Positions 44,141 through 54,851 of a stretch of 64,000 bases of DNA are shown here, one piece after another; the first letter of the stretch is position 1; each line of letters begins with the position of its first letter. The translations under genes were made by a program, and so were the position numbers. This DNA comes from Athripsodes cinereus (taxonomy: Eukaryota; Arthropoda; Insecta; Trichoptera; Leptoceridae). The DNA lies in the NCBI GenBank assembly GCA_947579605.1, contig OX388322.1, positions 6,510,001-6,574,000 on the forward strand, in the 5' to 3' direction. The notes under the pieces were generated by a model. It saw only the letters and a program-made list of their open reading frames with translations, was not told the origin of the DNA and searched no databases.

Positions 44141-44300
44141 ATCCCATCACGACATATCCCACAAGTGGAGTAGCCAGCATACTAGCCGTATATAACAAAC
44201 AGGCAAGCTGGCCTCTCCGTGTCAAAAAAGATTAAGACATTCAGGATGGATGGAAAACCTATTCGCTAAATTTAAGATGTTAAATGTTTTCATTTGAAAA
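44141..44300 (-). repeat. GTATAG repeat, 3' two-thirds
   Basis: (CTA)n run ending CTACTACTATCCCATCACGA, CATATCCCACAAGTGGAGTA, GCCAGCATACTAGCCG, AGGCAAGCTGGCCTCTCCGT, AGACATTCAGGATGGATGG, AAATTTAAGATGTTAAATG. The microsatellite tail is well preserved. Confidence 0.88.
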
Positions 44301-44621
44301 TGTTGAATTCTAAGTAATTTTGAATAGTTGTGTACCGCAAAAAAAATCTTCGTGAGGAAGGTTCTGATTTGATCTAGGATAAAACATTGTTTTATAAGCA
44401 GGAATTTTCAATTAGTCAGGGCTAACTTTATATATGTTTAATTAGCCAAGACTAAATATTAGTTTTTAGTGAGTACGTCTGTTACGTGTACTTAGATTAA
44501 AATAGTTTTTTTTTCATATTTACAAAATAAATGTATTACATAATAAAATATGACGTAATATGTATTTCAATTGAAAAAATGGGGTAAATACCCTTCACCT
44601 CTTGCTTTTTTCGTGTACACT

Positions 44622-44885
44622 ACTGTACACCATCACAGCATCTCCCATAAATGGGGTAGTCAGTGAAATAACTGTACGTGATAAACATGTAGGTCGTCCT
44701 CTCTGTGTGTTATAAAAAATATGACGTTCCATCAAGATGGGTTACATATCTCGCCATCGAATTGAATAATTATGTCAAATGTTTTATTTTGACCTTTAAC
44801 ATATATCTGCCTCTATCAGGACACTCAAAACTCACAGTTAAGAGTGGGTTATCAATTTTTCACCAAGAACTTCACGAAAGAAAAA
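44622..44885 (-). repeat. GTATAG repeat, full length
   Basis: GTACACCATCACAGCATCTC, CCATAAATGGGGTAGTCAG, AACATGTAGGTCGTCCTCTC, CATCAAGATGGGTTACATAT, AGGACACTCAAAACTCACAG, AGAGTGGGTTATCAATTTTT, AGAACTTCACGAAAG. Confidence 0.85.
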
Positions 44886-44889
44886 GTAT

Positions 44890-46285
44890 ATTCCTATTTT
44901 ATTATAAGTACATCCAATTATGCCCTTTTTTGTTATCAACATCAGTGCGTAAACAGAAAAAAATAGTAAAAACACATACAAAACAAGTGCATGCATAATA
45001 ATATTATGTACACAGTAAACAACTACACACACACATATACACATTTATACATCCAGAAATGTTTACTCTTCTATTATTGTACAGTGATACACATACATAC
45101 ATATGTACACGTCATGCAGTGGGTATGCGTGTGTGTGTGATATGTCAATATGTATTATCAAGTTTATGATTGTATTGTGCGTAGGATACAGTAGGTATGT
45201 ATGTATAATTATTATTAAATGCATATTGTTACAGGGTTGACACTAGAGAAAATAATTATAAATTTACTTAAGATACGGTGTAAGTTTTTACATTTGCATT
45301 ACAATTTTACGTTGTACAATCACATTTAAAATGGTTACTTTCATTTGGAAAAAAACTTTTATGTCTTAATTTATATTTTGGTGATAGGTAAAAAGTGCAT
45401 TTTAATCGCGAATGAATTGTTGTCTAGATCTGATCATTTCTAAACGAAAAATATAAATAATCATATTGCTCATTCATATTTCTCGTACAGAGAGATAGTA
45501 TAGGTACTCTCATTTTCTTCCTCACATCTTCGTTGGATTAATAATAATAATAATAACGGAGAGTATTTATAGCGCCATCTTCGTGCCATAGCACCTCGAG
45601 GACGCTGTACATGATAATGTTCTATCTTCAACAATGTTGTCTGTGTATTATAGTAATTAGCATAATTTTTTTTTTTTAAATATTTCTGAGTGAAAAATAG
45701 TGTCCAAAAGGCTTTTGACTTTCAAAATAATATCATTTTCACATCTAGGATAAACAGTGTATTGTAAGAGAGTGTATATTTTTCATTTCAATATTAAAAA
45801 AAAGTCATCCAAATATAAAAATGCGGTTAGATCCAAATAAAAGAAAGGTTTTTGTGAGCAAAAACCTGCACTTCTTAAAGTAGACACAGTTTTTTTTATC
45901 TGAAATGTAACTTTAAATAATAACAAATATTTTGTATTATTTTTGTAAGCCCTACAGCTGACTCATTCGTACAAGAAGAATGTTTATACAAATACACTAA
46001 CACGATAGTGCATGCGGTCACATGTATAATACTGGCAGTGTGTACTGAAGGTACATATAATAATAATGTGTTTGTATTATTTTATCACTCCCTATATGTA
46101 TGCAGTGTACACACGCACACATACATATAAATATACTAGTGCGTCAAATTTTACGGACACGTGCTGAATTCCTCGTCGCGGATTCAGTGGTTCTTAAATG
46201 TTTATTTACGTTCGCCACACTGTCATATGATTTTTTTAAATGATGACATTGGATTGAGAATTGGGTGTCGTTGGTGGGTACTAAC
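44890..46285. other. AT-rich DNA with a LINE-D tail
   Basis: 45538-45625 starts with (AAT)n and reads on the minus strand AGCGTCCTCGAGGTGCTATG, AAGATGGCGCTATAAATACT: a decayed LINE-D end. Short CA/TG-rich simple sequence at 45025-45150 and 46110-46130. No gene seen. Confidence 0.5.
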
Positions 46286-46289
46286 ACAT

Positions 46290-46405
46290 GTGTCAATTTT
46301 TTTTCGTAAATGAGATATAAACAAATTATTCGTCTCGTCGAATCGCATCTGCCGATGAAATAATTAATATTCTGAAATATCTACGGAAAAAGCTATCGAA
46401 AAATT
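46290..46405 (+). repeat. Dispersed repeat, paired with 11895-11998
   Basis: TTTTTTTTCGTAAATGAGAT, AAATTATTCGTCTCGTCGAA, ATCTACGGAAAAAGCTAT. Similar words in the same order near 11900-11995. Confidence 0.6.
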
Positions 46406-46474
46406 TAAAGTCTACCATTAGTAGGTTTACTGGAAGACATTGCCTCAAGGCAATATGTACGCCTTTTGTAAAAT

Positions 46475-46545
46475 ATTTGTATATTTGACAAAATATTTGT
46501 ATATTTGACAATAAAGTGTTTATTATTATTATTATTATTATTAGA
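46475..46545. repeat. 20-bp direct duplication and (TTA)n microsatellite
   Basis: CAAAATATTTGTATATTTGA occurs twice in tandem (about 46470-46511, the first starting GTAAAATATT). A (TTA)n run follows at 46521-46543. Confidence 0.85.
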
Positions 46546-46549
46546 TTCT

Positions 46550-47098
46550 ACCATTAGGCTACAGACTACCTCGATATTTTTTAGCAAATATTATGAATTC
46601 AGTACCTGCCATGATGATTGCTTCATTATTATTTATTATTACATGTATTATTCAATTTTAATATACTAGATTAGTTAAACACGAATTACGTGTTGAGTAA
46701 AACTACGTGGCAAAGAAAAACGAAGAAGGTAGACCCATTCATATACAGGACTAACAATTTCCCAAAGAAAAGAAGAAGCACTCAGATTCGTTCAGGAAAC
46801 AAATATTAAATTGACAAATAAGCCCTTGTATATTTACTAGTAGGTACTTATGCTTACGAAAGTACTTATGCAAAATCATACCTAAGTACTTTTGGAGAAA
46901 TTGTATAAATTGGAAAAAAATATTTAAATACTGGCAACATCATGATTAAAATACTTTTGACAATTCTGTGGGCATGTTCCATCATGATATCAACAAAATA
47001 ACCATTGTTATATAAACAAATTTTAATATGCCACCATGGTATTATCAAATATGAATAAATAAAGAAAATTAATAAATTAATAATCTAATTCCCATCTT
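46550..47098. other. AT-rich DNA, no feature seen
   Basis: No recognised element. Confidence 0.5.
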
Positions 47099-47104
47099 CT
47101 TTTT

Positions 47105-47235
47105 CTTTTTCCTGTGCCGTGTCAGGTCCCCCCAACGTTGGCGATCACTCCGGCGAAAGCCTCCCTGTCCTGTGCTACTCTGAACAGGTCATCCACTGTC
47201 CTCATTCCGGTCCATTCTCTAATATTGCCATACAA
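47105..47235 (-). mobile_element. LINE-A 3' stub
   Basis: Minus strand encodes REWTGMRTVDDLFRVAQDRE, AFAGVIANVGGT, stop, then CACGGCACAGGAAAAAG. In frame over its whole short length. Confidence 0.85.
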
Positions 47236-47239
47236 ATCT

Positions 47240-48205
47240 GATAATACCTACTAATATATTTCTCTGTCAATAAATAAGAAATTTAAAATATCTTTATTCT
47301 TAAGCCTGCCTAAGGATGAGACCTCGTATAGTGTGTATTATTTAAACTCTGTTTTTCCTAATTACATAATCAATTGAGGACATATATCCATATATACAAA
47401 CTGGGTATATAGTTGTGTATGGATTACTCCATTACTATTCACCGCAAAAAGTGAACAAAATTGCTAACATTAAGTTACGTTATAAAAAGTTTGATATGCG
47501 GCGTTCACACGTGTAGTGCACTGGCGTGACCTACTTGCGACGAGTTGGTGCTGATGGTGCCTACCTAGTACCTAGTATCCACACATACAAGTATCGGGTA
47601 TTCTGTACCGAGTACATAATATTATTATTATTATACAAATATATCTAGACACCAGTGCGTATTAAATAATATTATAAGAGTGTTGTTGAATATAATGAAC
47701 AGTACGCAACTACGAACATAGATAGATAGAGATAGGATAGGACTATACGGAATAGGTACACATGAACACTAAATAATAGTAAATAATATTATTATCTTCC
47801 ACGGAGTTCCCGGCAAAAACTAGGACATTCACTCATTTCTTAATTTTCAAATGTCATATAAATGTATTTTGTTTAGTTTAATCTTTATTGACTTAGAGCT
47901 CACAATTTTATGAGACTAATATAAAGCTTTTTTTTTACATTTTTTGATATATAACATTATATTGCACTACATACATATAAACATATTTTCACTAATCCAG
48001 ACAATATTTTCAGAAATTATAGTATTAACAAAATATTTTCTTAATTCTTATTTAAACGTTTTCTTTGAGCTTATCTTTCTAATATATTCCGGGATGTCTT
48101 TACATAGCTTCAGTGATTTGTAGAATGAATTTTGGGATTGTGTTTTTTTCGTCAATGGTTATTTTATATTATGTATAGGTGTATCACATACAAGACATTT
48201 AAATT
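47240..48205. other. AT-rich DNA, faint repeat edges
   Basis: 47797-47835 (TCCACGGAGTTCCCGGCAAA, AACTAGGACATTC) resembles the 5' head of the GTATAG repeat. Otherwise unrecognised. Confidence 0.45.
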
Positions 48206-48206
48206 T

Positions 48207-48322
48207 TTTGATTTAGCAGTGATGATGTAAGCCACCTATCCTGATAGTTTTTTTTAATGGCACAGTAAAGACAACTTGTATGATCACTACATGCAGTAAG
48301 TTTACTGATTTACCCACTTGTA
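48207..48322 (+). repeat. GTATAG repeat, 3' half, diverged
   Basis: TTTAGCAGTGATGATGTAAG, CCACCTATCCTGATAG, GGCACAGTAAAGACAACTTG, TTTACTGATTTACCCACTTG. Confidence 0.7.
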
Positions 48323-48329
48323 GCTGTTA

Positions 48330-48530
48330 ATAATAATAATAATATGGACTTGACATACTGTTAATGATCTATGACCATCTCAAGGACGCCGTAATTTCTC
48401 CTGAACAGTAATGTTTTCAACTTGCTCCTGAATCTGGCAGTAGACTTGGTTTTTGGTTGGTAGTTGGCCCCATGACGCTGAAGCTCCCCTTTGCGAATTT
48501 GGAAGTGTTTGTTTTGTTGGGTTCTGCAAG
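48330..48530 (-). mobile_element. LINE-D 3' stub
   Basis: Minus-strand frame ends KTKSTARFRSKLKTLLFRRN, YGVLEMVIDH and stop (48361-48363). F-S-LKTLLFRR is the L2/CR1-type C-terminus. The 3' UTR ends in (ATT)n (complement of 48329-48344). A second GTATAG tail, GATGCCGTGATGGTATAGAT, lies at 48686-48705. Confidence 0.72.
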
Positions 48531-48721
48531 TTTGTTGAGAGCAGTGGAAGCTGTACACAGTGATCGCCTCAGAGGTGAGGTGAGGTGAGGCATAGAGGTG
48601 CTGTGTCGCTTAAGGCTACAGTATAAACTCTCTGTCAATGTAGATCCTTAAAAAGTGGTGTGGTGTGGCAGCACTTGTTTAGTGGATGCCGTGATGGTAT
48701 AGATAGGGAATAATAATAATA

Positions 48722-48845
48722 AAAATCTTTATTGCACAAAAAAACAAACATTATTAAAATATAAACATTTAAGAACTTAGACCATACAAATAAATTTGTG
48801 CAATGGGCGAGTTTATCGCAGAAGCGCGATATCTTCCAACTTACC
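48722..48845 (-). mobile_element. K-tail: LINE 3' UTR
   Basis: Plus-strand reading: AATCTTTATTGCACAAAAAA at the left and GTGCAATGGGCGAGTTTATC, GCAGAAGCGCGATATCTTCC, AACTTACCCA at the right. Minus orientation with an (AAT)n end. Confidence 0.75.
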
Positions 48846-49109
48846 CATAGGTAGGTACTATATAATGATAAAAAAAAAACATATCTTTTTTAGTCCATCC
48901 TAGTAAACTTTCGATATCACACATCTCCAAATAAAATATCCTTTTTTAAAATATCCGTAATTACAACAGATAAAAACAAAAACTTGATATTGGTACCTAT
49001 AATAAAATGATCATCTGACCGCATAAAACTTTCCATTTCACGATAATATCATCTCATCACAGTCATTATATGTACATATTACCTATAAGAATCATTAATA
49101 TTTGGTACT

Positions 49110-49136
49110 CTGATGATGGGCGTTACTGGGCTGAAA
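49110..49136 (+). ncRNA. Degenerate hammerhead-like core
   Basis: CTGATGA (49110-49116), T, an imperfect stem II GGGC..GGCT, GAAA (49133-49136), then CCGGTTT. The CTGATGATGG..GCTGAAACCGG form is very like hammerhead motifs of Penelope-like elements. Confidence 0.33.
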
Positions 49137-49704
49137 CCGGTTTTGTAAGGTCATAAATTTATTATTATTCCGTGCACACCTTTAAGTGATGAACTTTCAC
49201 AGAATGGCGTTAAATTAATCATATTGACACGTTAATAAATCTAGGACTAAAAAATTGTGCATATTGTAGGCAGTGATATGTTATACCTAGATTTGCAATA
49301 TGAATCTCAAACATGTACCATCAATAAAATCTCTTTGCGGTCCTTGGTGCCGCAGTTTTTAGTTTGAAAAAAAGCGACACACATATAAATTGTTTGTAGA
49401 TAACAAGAGAAGAGATAGACAATATGAGAATGGAGATTATTACAGACGACAAAGGCCGGTAGATAGAGATGAATATATACAAAAGAAAAGAGATGAATAT
49501 ATATTACTCAGGTAGGTATTGTACCTCGACGGGTGGGTACACATTTTTAGAGAATATTTGTATGACATTGCGAATCTAGTTGTAACATATGTCATATCAC
49601 TGATTGTAGGTAGGTTTATCGAAATGAGCATAATAGAACAATTTTATGTTTTTTGAATCTTTGAGAACAATAACACACAACGACTATTTTTATATATCTT
49701 TCTA

Positions 49705-49835
49705 TCTATACCATCACAGAATATCTTACAAGCGGAGTAGTCAGCAGACTAAGCACATGTAATGAACATGCAAGCTGTCTTCTACGTAGCAATGATGGGT
49801 GGCATACGTTGAATGAAGATATTAACGTCTCATCT
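49705..49835 (-). repeat. GTATAG repeat, 3' half
   Basis: TATCTATACCATCACAGAAT, ATCTTACAAGCGGAGTAGTC, GTAATGAACATGCAAGCTGT, ATGATGGGTGGCATACG. The (ATAG)n tail is visible at the left. Confidence 0.82.
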
Positions 49836-49839
49836 CGTC

Positions 49840-50965
49840 ATGGGAAGTTATGTTGGAACAGCAGTCTCCTCCTGACTGTTGTTATTGACTGGTTTTCATG
49901 AAGGTAATCTGAGAGTCGATTCCAGAGTTGACGGGTCCTACGACACCAAAAGTTATGTCGCAGAAGCAGGACTTGTTGACTCCATAGATATCTTTTTTAA
50001 TGTTTTTAGTATTCTACAATGCACTTCCGTAACATGATTATTATTTGAACCGCGATCGATTTCGGTAAACCTTTATTTACCATTGACGATCAATACTTCT
50101 AAAATAAATTATATCTATTAATCTCATCCAGCATCTTGGTGGATATCTTTGCTGAGCTTAGGGGGTTATAAAAGAATGGGAATTGAGAATAAACCAATTT
50201 CCCATCTGTGGGAAATGTTCAGACTATAATAACAGGTATTTTGCTTCTTAATATTAAAAATACACCTACAATTAATTTATTTCAATATTGATAACCACTT
50301 ATTATGCAACATTTTACTCAAATTTGCCCCAATTTTTAGTGAAAAGTTGCATTCAGAACCATTATTTGTCATACAAAGTAATGCGGCGACATTGAATCAA
50401 TATATAATTTTTATTTAAGCTCCCTTAAAAGCTGTCATTTTAATAAGCAATGTCATTCTCATGAAATCAACCTAGACGTAAGCAATTAAAATAAAAATTA
50501 AATACTAACCGATAATCAATGAGCACCTTCTCACTAGGGAATTTATGCAACATAGCAAATAATTAATGCAACAATAAGCCCCAATGTTTGAATCAAATAG
50601 TTTGTAATGTTTTACCGAAAAGTGAAAAGATCAATAATGGGATTCCAACACGAGATTTTTATTTAAAAGGTTTGTGATGCTATCATCAGGCCACTGGCTG
50701 CTTCATTATTGAATCATGAAAATAGCTAAAGTTTAATTTATCGATTGAGGGTTATTGGTCAAAGTTCATTATAAAAAGAAATTGTAAAGAAACAAGTTAT
50801 TTAATAATTCCACTGATGACTTTATTACTTTGCAATCTGGCTTACAAAGCTTCCGCTGTCAGTGTCCGTCAAATATTTTCTTTCTAATCGTAAGACAAAT
50901 GTAAAAAGACTTTGGCAAATGTGATGTCTAAATTCTGAATCTTTCGATTGAGAGTTTAACATTTG
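49840..50965. other. AT-rich DNA, no gene seen
   Basis: Near 50655-50700 (minus) is GGCCTGATGATAGC then CAAACCTTTTAAATAAAAAT, which may be a further ruined hammerhead-type end, but the core is broken. Otherwise unrecognised. Confidence 0.45.
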
Positions 50966-50969
50966 ATTC

Positions 50970-51225
50970 TTCTTCGATGGCCCTACAGCTCATATCGAGC
51001 TTTGGCCTCCATCAGCCCTCGCCTCCAACTCCTGTCTGCCGCTGCGGTTTTCCAATTTACAACTTGTAGGAGTTGGTTTGCGTCTTTTCTCACCTCATCC
51101 TCCCATCTCAGCCTAGGTCTGCCAACTTTTCTTTTCCCACCCGGATGTCCCTCAAGGATCCTTTTTGGTACCCGTGAAGACGGCATTCTCTGCACATGTC
51201 CGGCCCATCTTAGCCTGTTAAATTT
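50970..51225 (-). mobile_element. LINE-H 3' stub, intact frame
   Basis: 70-codon minus frame (50983-51195): RVPKRILEGHPGGKRKVGRP, RLRWEDEVRKDANQLLQV, AAADRSWRRGLMEAKARYEL and stop. GKR-VGRP-LRWED-V-KD------W---A-DR--WR---EAKA is the canonical ORF2 C-terminus, followed by GGGCCATCGAAGAAGAATC. Confidence 0.88.
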
Positions 51226-51344
51226 TGCATATACAGAGAGTCTGGGAGCCTTGTGGATGTTATAACATTTGTAGATGTTATAACCTTTAACATTTGATTA
51301 CAACAGGACTATTTACAGTGTTCAGTCACATAATCTATTTATTA

Positions 51345-51480
51345 ATTTTATTTATTCATTCTTTACTGTATATTGATTACAAACAATTACATAAAAGGTA
51401 AACATTCAAGTTAGATTCAATCAATATATAGAGGGCGAGTTTATCGCAAAGGCTCGATCTCTTCTAACTAACCCAAATTA
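51345..51480 (-). mobile_element. K-tail: LINE 3' UTR
   Basis: Plus-strand reading: TTATTCATTCTTTACTGTAT, ATTGATTACAAACAATTACA, AAGGTAAACATTCAAGTTAG, AGAGGGCGAGTTTATCGCAA, CTAACTAACCCA. A nearly complete tail. No coding part is attached. Confidence 0.82.
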
Positions 51481-52094
51481 TAGAAATTCAAACAATTTTG
51501 GCTGATATCAACAAAACTACAGACTAATATGATCCCAGAAAACATAATGGGCTTCTCCAACTGCTGTACTTACGATTTTCTAAGCACTGGGACATTATCA
51601 AAAAAAAAAAATTCGGCAATCCACCCGATACGAGTGATTTGCGATATGTATGTAAAGATTCAATACGAGTAAAAACAGTAACAATGTTCAAACATATCAA
51701 ATCTACTATCAAAAAATTCATACAGGTGAATTATTTCCTTTGGTACTTTTTGGATTGAGGCAATGAACTCATTCTAAAGTAGGTACAAACTATAATATGT
51801 TATTTGATTCATGTGTGGTTCGATAAATTAATAAATAGACTCTAAAGCAGTATGTTTGTATTATACCTATATAAGTAAGTATATTATATTACACTATTAG
51901 TTCACCTGTCTCTTTGAACTGAACTAGGTACATAAGTCGGATCTCGGCGGAGAATGTCGGTGAAATTCGAAAAGTCGTAAATGACCTTCGGTGATTCCGT
52001 GCGTGTGTTACGGCCCTTAAGGGCGTTCAATCTAATGATTTTTTCGTAGCCAAACAGGATTGTTCATTAAATAAAAGTATTAATGTGTTATTTA

Positions 52095-52245
52095 TTTATT
52101 TATTTATTAATTCTTTACTGTACATTGATCACAATATATACAATTTGATAGAAAAATGCATTCAAATTAGATACAATCTGATATAGACGGCGAGTTTATC
52201 GCAAAGATGTGATCTCGCGATCTCTTCCAACTAACCCAAGTTGCA
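52095..52245 (-). mobile_element. K-tail: LINE 3' UTR
   Basis: TTATTTATTTATTAATTCTT, TACTGTACATTGATCAC, GGCGAGTTTATCGCAAAGAT, CTCTTCCAACTAACCCAAG. Parallel to 51345-51480. It contains a small duplication, GATCTCGCGATCTC. Confidence 0.82.
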
Positions 52246-52269
52246 GAAATTATTAGTTATTGTAAAAAT

Positions 52270-52535
52270 TATACTATACTATACTATACCCTCACGCCGT
52301 GTCCCAAGTGGGGTAGGCAGAGAGAACGGAATGCCAAACAGATCTATCTTTACACACTTCCTTTGCTTCCTCCACATACATACAGTTTCTCATACACGCA
52401 CGTCGGTTCCTCTTACTCAACACGCGGCCGTCCTTGAGAATTTGATCCACGTGATCAAGCCACGTGGTTCTCGGACGCCCGCGTTTCCTTACACCCTTTC
52501 TTTCAGATAAGTATAGCACAAAAGTATGGCACAAA
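52270..52535 (-). mobile_element. LINE-B 3' stub, intact C-terminal frame (reference copy)
   Basis: 80-codon minus frame (52292-52534): ERKGVRKRGRPRTTWLDHVD, QILKDGRVLSKRNRRACMRN, EEAKEVCKDRSVWHSVLSAY and PTWDTA at the stop. The 3' end reads GCCTACCCCACTTGGGACAC, GGCGTGAGGGTATAG and then (TATAG)n. A GRPR-WLDHV motif is found at the end of many LINE ORF2 proteins. Polymerase domains are missing. Confidence 0.9.
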
Positions 52536-52547
52536 AAGAATGATCTG

Positions 52548-52760
52548 CAGGGCTACTCTTGACAAAACTAAAAACGATCTTAATCTAGTCTTGATCTTGA
52601 TCATACGACGCACGAAGTGACTATTGGCCAAAAATACAAGCAAACCGATCGCGCGTTAGCGATACCGCGGTTTTTTTGACCATAGTCCCTTCGTGCGTCG
52701 TATGATCAAGATCAAGACTAGATTAAGATCGTGTTTAGTTTTGTCAAGAGTAACCCTGCT
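52548..52760. mobile_element. Fold-back MITE, family 2
   Basis: 213 bp. Arms of ~70-75 bp begin GCAGGGCTACTCTTGACAAA, run through GATCTTAATCTAGTCTTGAT and GATCATACGACGCACGAAG, and are repeated as reverse complement to 52760. Only a few mismatches. The core is GC-rich, with CGATCGCGCG and TACCGCGG. Non-coding. Confidence 0.93.
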
Positions 52761-52819
52761 GATTCTTTAAAACAGTCCACAGGATACGTCATTTTTCATA
52801 GATACCGTGGTGGCATGGA

Positions 52820-53385
52820 TATAGAAAATACATTTTTTTTTATTTATTTTATTTATTTAATGAAAATAATACAAATATGAAAATACATACAACATAAATG
52901 AATATTTGTCCCATTTTCATTTCACCATTTGAACGTTTTTTCCTAGTTGCGCTAGAGAATAATCAGTTTCTTTAATAGATTAATTAAAATTTGTCATTTT
53001 TTATCTAAAAAAAGTTTTGCACGGAAGTCTGACTAAGCAACATAAAATCACGAGCCTTGAAAAAGTGAAATCGAATATTAAAAAAAAAAGAAATAAGAAT
53101 GAATGTACAATTACATGCAGAAGTAGCGAAGGAGGTATAATGTTTGGGGCTGAGTGTTCGGTGTTTACCCCACTTTGTATACATTTATCAATACTTTTTC
53201 TTTGGAATAATGTGTGGATATAAAGAAGTATTTACTTTTACTTTTCTGAGATGTATTGATAGAGTTTTAGTAATGATAATTAATTAATATAAATTCGTAG
53301 CTTCTTTACCTGGCATTGCCGGAAAAAATAATAAATGCAGCTATTGTTATTTTTTGTATTATTTTTGTATGTTTTATTTGATCTA
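52820..53385. other. AT-rich DNA with a probable LINE tail
   Basis: The (TTTA)-rich start near 52836-52860 may be the complement of an (AAAT)n LINE end. No body recognised. Frame 53017-53223 is unsupported. Confidence 0.45.
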
Positions 53386-53389
53386 TCTT

Positions 53390-53520
53390 CTTCTCAAAGT
53401 GCCATGTCAGGTCCCCCCGACGCGACGTCGGCTATCACCCTGGCGTAGGCCTCTCTGTCCTGTGCCAGCCGGAACAACTCCTCCACCCTCCGAACTCCGG
53501 TCCACTCTCTATATATCCAA
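53390..53520 (-). mobile_element. LINE-A 3' stub
   Basis: Minus strand: REWTGVRRVEELFRLAQDRE, AYARVIADV, then a short duplication (GCGACGTCGCG region) before GGGGGACCTGACATGGCACT, GAGAAGAAGATAG. The duplication alters the final GGT. Confidence 0.85.
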
Positions 53521-53579
53521 TTGATCTATATCCAATGGAATCTCCGAATAGACTTCTCACTCTTTTCTCTAAGTTATTG

Positions 53580-53775
53580 AGTGCTCTATTAAAGGTGATT
53601 CATAAAACATCACGTTTAAAAACATTTAACATCCTCAGTTCAGCGATGAGGCATGCCACTTATCCTGAATGTCTTGACTTATATTGACACGAAGAGGACG
53701 ACTTGTATGTTTATTATAAGAAATTGATCCACTGGCTTCCTTAATTGTGGGAGATATCGTGAAGGGTGGATGGAT
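53580..53775 (+). repeat. GTATAG repeat, nearly full length
   Basis: ATTCATAAAACATCACGTTT, AAAAACATTTAACATCCTCA, GTTCAGCGATGAGGCATGCC, ACTTATCCTGAATGTCTTGA, GACACGAAGAGGACGACTTG, ATTGTGGGAGATATCGTGAA then (GGAT)n-like GGATGGATGGATAGATGGAT. Confidence 0.88.
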
Positions 53776-54004
53776 GGATAGATGGATCTTCTTCTATTTA
53801 AATTACTACTATTTAAAGCTTCTAAACTATCCCAAAGAATCCAGGATAATTTTTTTTTTCACCTGATTGGGGAAATAAAAGTTCGATTTAAAATGTCATA
53901 TTGACTTGAAAATATACATATTTTCAGTTATTTATTAGTGTGTATAATAAATTAAGTAAATCTATATGATTATACTACCAATAATAATAATAAAAATAAT
54001 TTGA

Positions 54005-54070
54005 CTTTTTATTTGTGGCACCGTTTAACGATCCGTGAGCATCTCAAGGGCGCCATGACTTCTTTCGGGC
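54005..54070 (-). mobile_element. LINE-D 3' tail
   Basis: Minus: CATGGCGCCCTTGAGATGCT, CACGGATCGTTAAACGGTGC, CACAAATAAA, with an (ATT)n-rich end at 53985-54000. Confidence 0.65.
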
Positions 54071-54086
54071 GATTATTGAAATATAT

Positions 54087-54280
54087 CAGTGGTTCCCAAA
54101 CTTTTAATTTCGCGTACCACACACGAAATTATAAATCATTAGCGTACCACTGAACTGAATTTACAAACGTTTTATCCAATTATTTACTGTGTATATCCTA
54201 TGGCCATGGCTGCTTGCGTACCACCTTAATAATTGTCGCGTATCACTGGTGGTACGCGTACCATAGTTTGGGAATCACTG
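54087..54280. mobile_element. hAT-type MITE with target duplication
   Basis: 194 bp. The left end is CAGTGGTTCCCAAACTTTTA. The right end is AGTTTGGGAATCACTG (complement CAGTGATTCCCAAACT). Flanking 8-mers AAATATAT (54079-54086) and AAATAGAT (54281-54288) differ at one base. Internal GCGTACCAC repeats on both sides. The CAGTGGTTCCCAAAC terminus is characteristic of hAT superfamily MITEs. Confidence 0.92.
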
Positions 54281-54289
54281 AAATAGATC

Positions 54290-54490
54290 ATCATCATCAA
54301 GAGGAAGACCAAAGAATACCTGGATAACACAATGTAAGAGAAATAGTCTGAATGAAGATGTCAAAGCGAATAGAAAGATAAATATAGCCTCAGAATTTGA
54401 AGAGCAGACCCTGACAGCCTTCAGCTGCAATATATTAAGACAGTGCCAGGAAGAAGAAGAAATATTAAACACAACATACAAACATAATAA
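54290..54490 (+). mobile_element. Possible LINE C-terminal fragment
   Basis: Open frame starting SRGRPKNTWITQCKRN and running to a stop near 54505, with an AAGAAGAAGAAAT stretch near 54457. RGRPKNTW is the usual LINE ORF2 C-terminal motif, but the downstream part shows no further match. It abuts the MITE. Confidence 0.4.
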
Positions 54491-54851
54491 CAAACTGAAC
54501 TATTAGATTAATACTTTATACATGAAATTTTTCATGACTACTTTCACCTGGCCCTTTATTAACCCCTCAAGGGATGATTGTATACCTGATAACCCATTGA
54601 AATATGTAATAATATAATATTTATATTGACTATTATAAATAGAATTTTATACATACATTAATCTATTATAACTCGTTTAATTAGTAATCGAGTATTTATT
54701 TAATGAACGTATCCGTACTTTCTAAAAATTGTAAAGAATTTGGGATATTTTAAATTTAAAATTGACTTTTCCAAACGTGAGGTAAACAGCAGATGCACTT
54801 TGTGTATAAACACACACCAACAATTACGTACATTAAAAAAATGTTTTAGGA

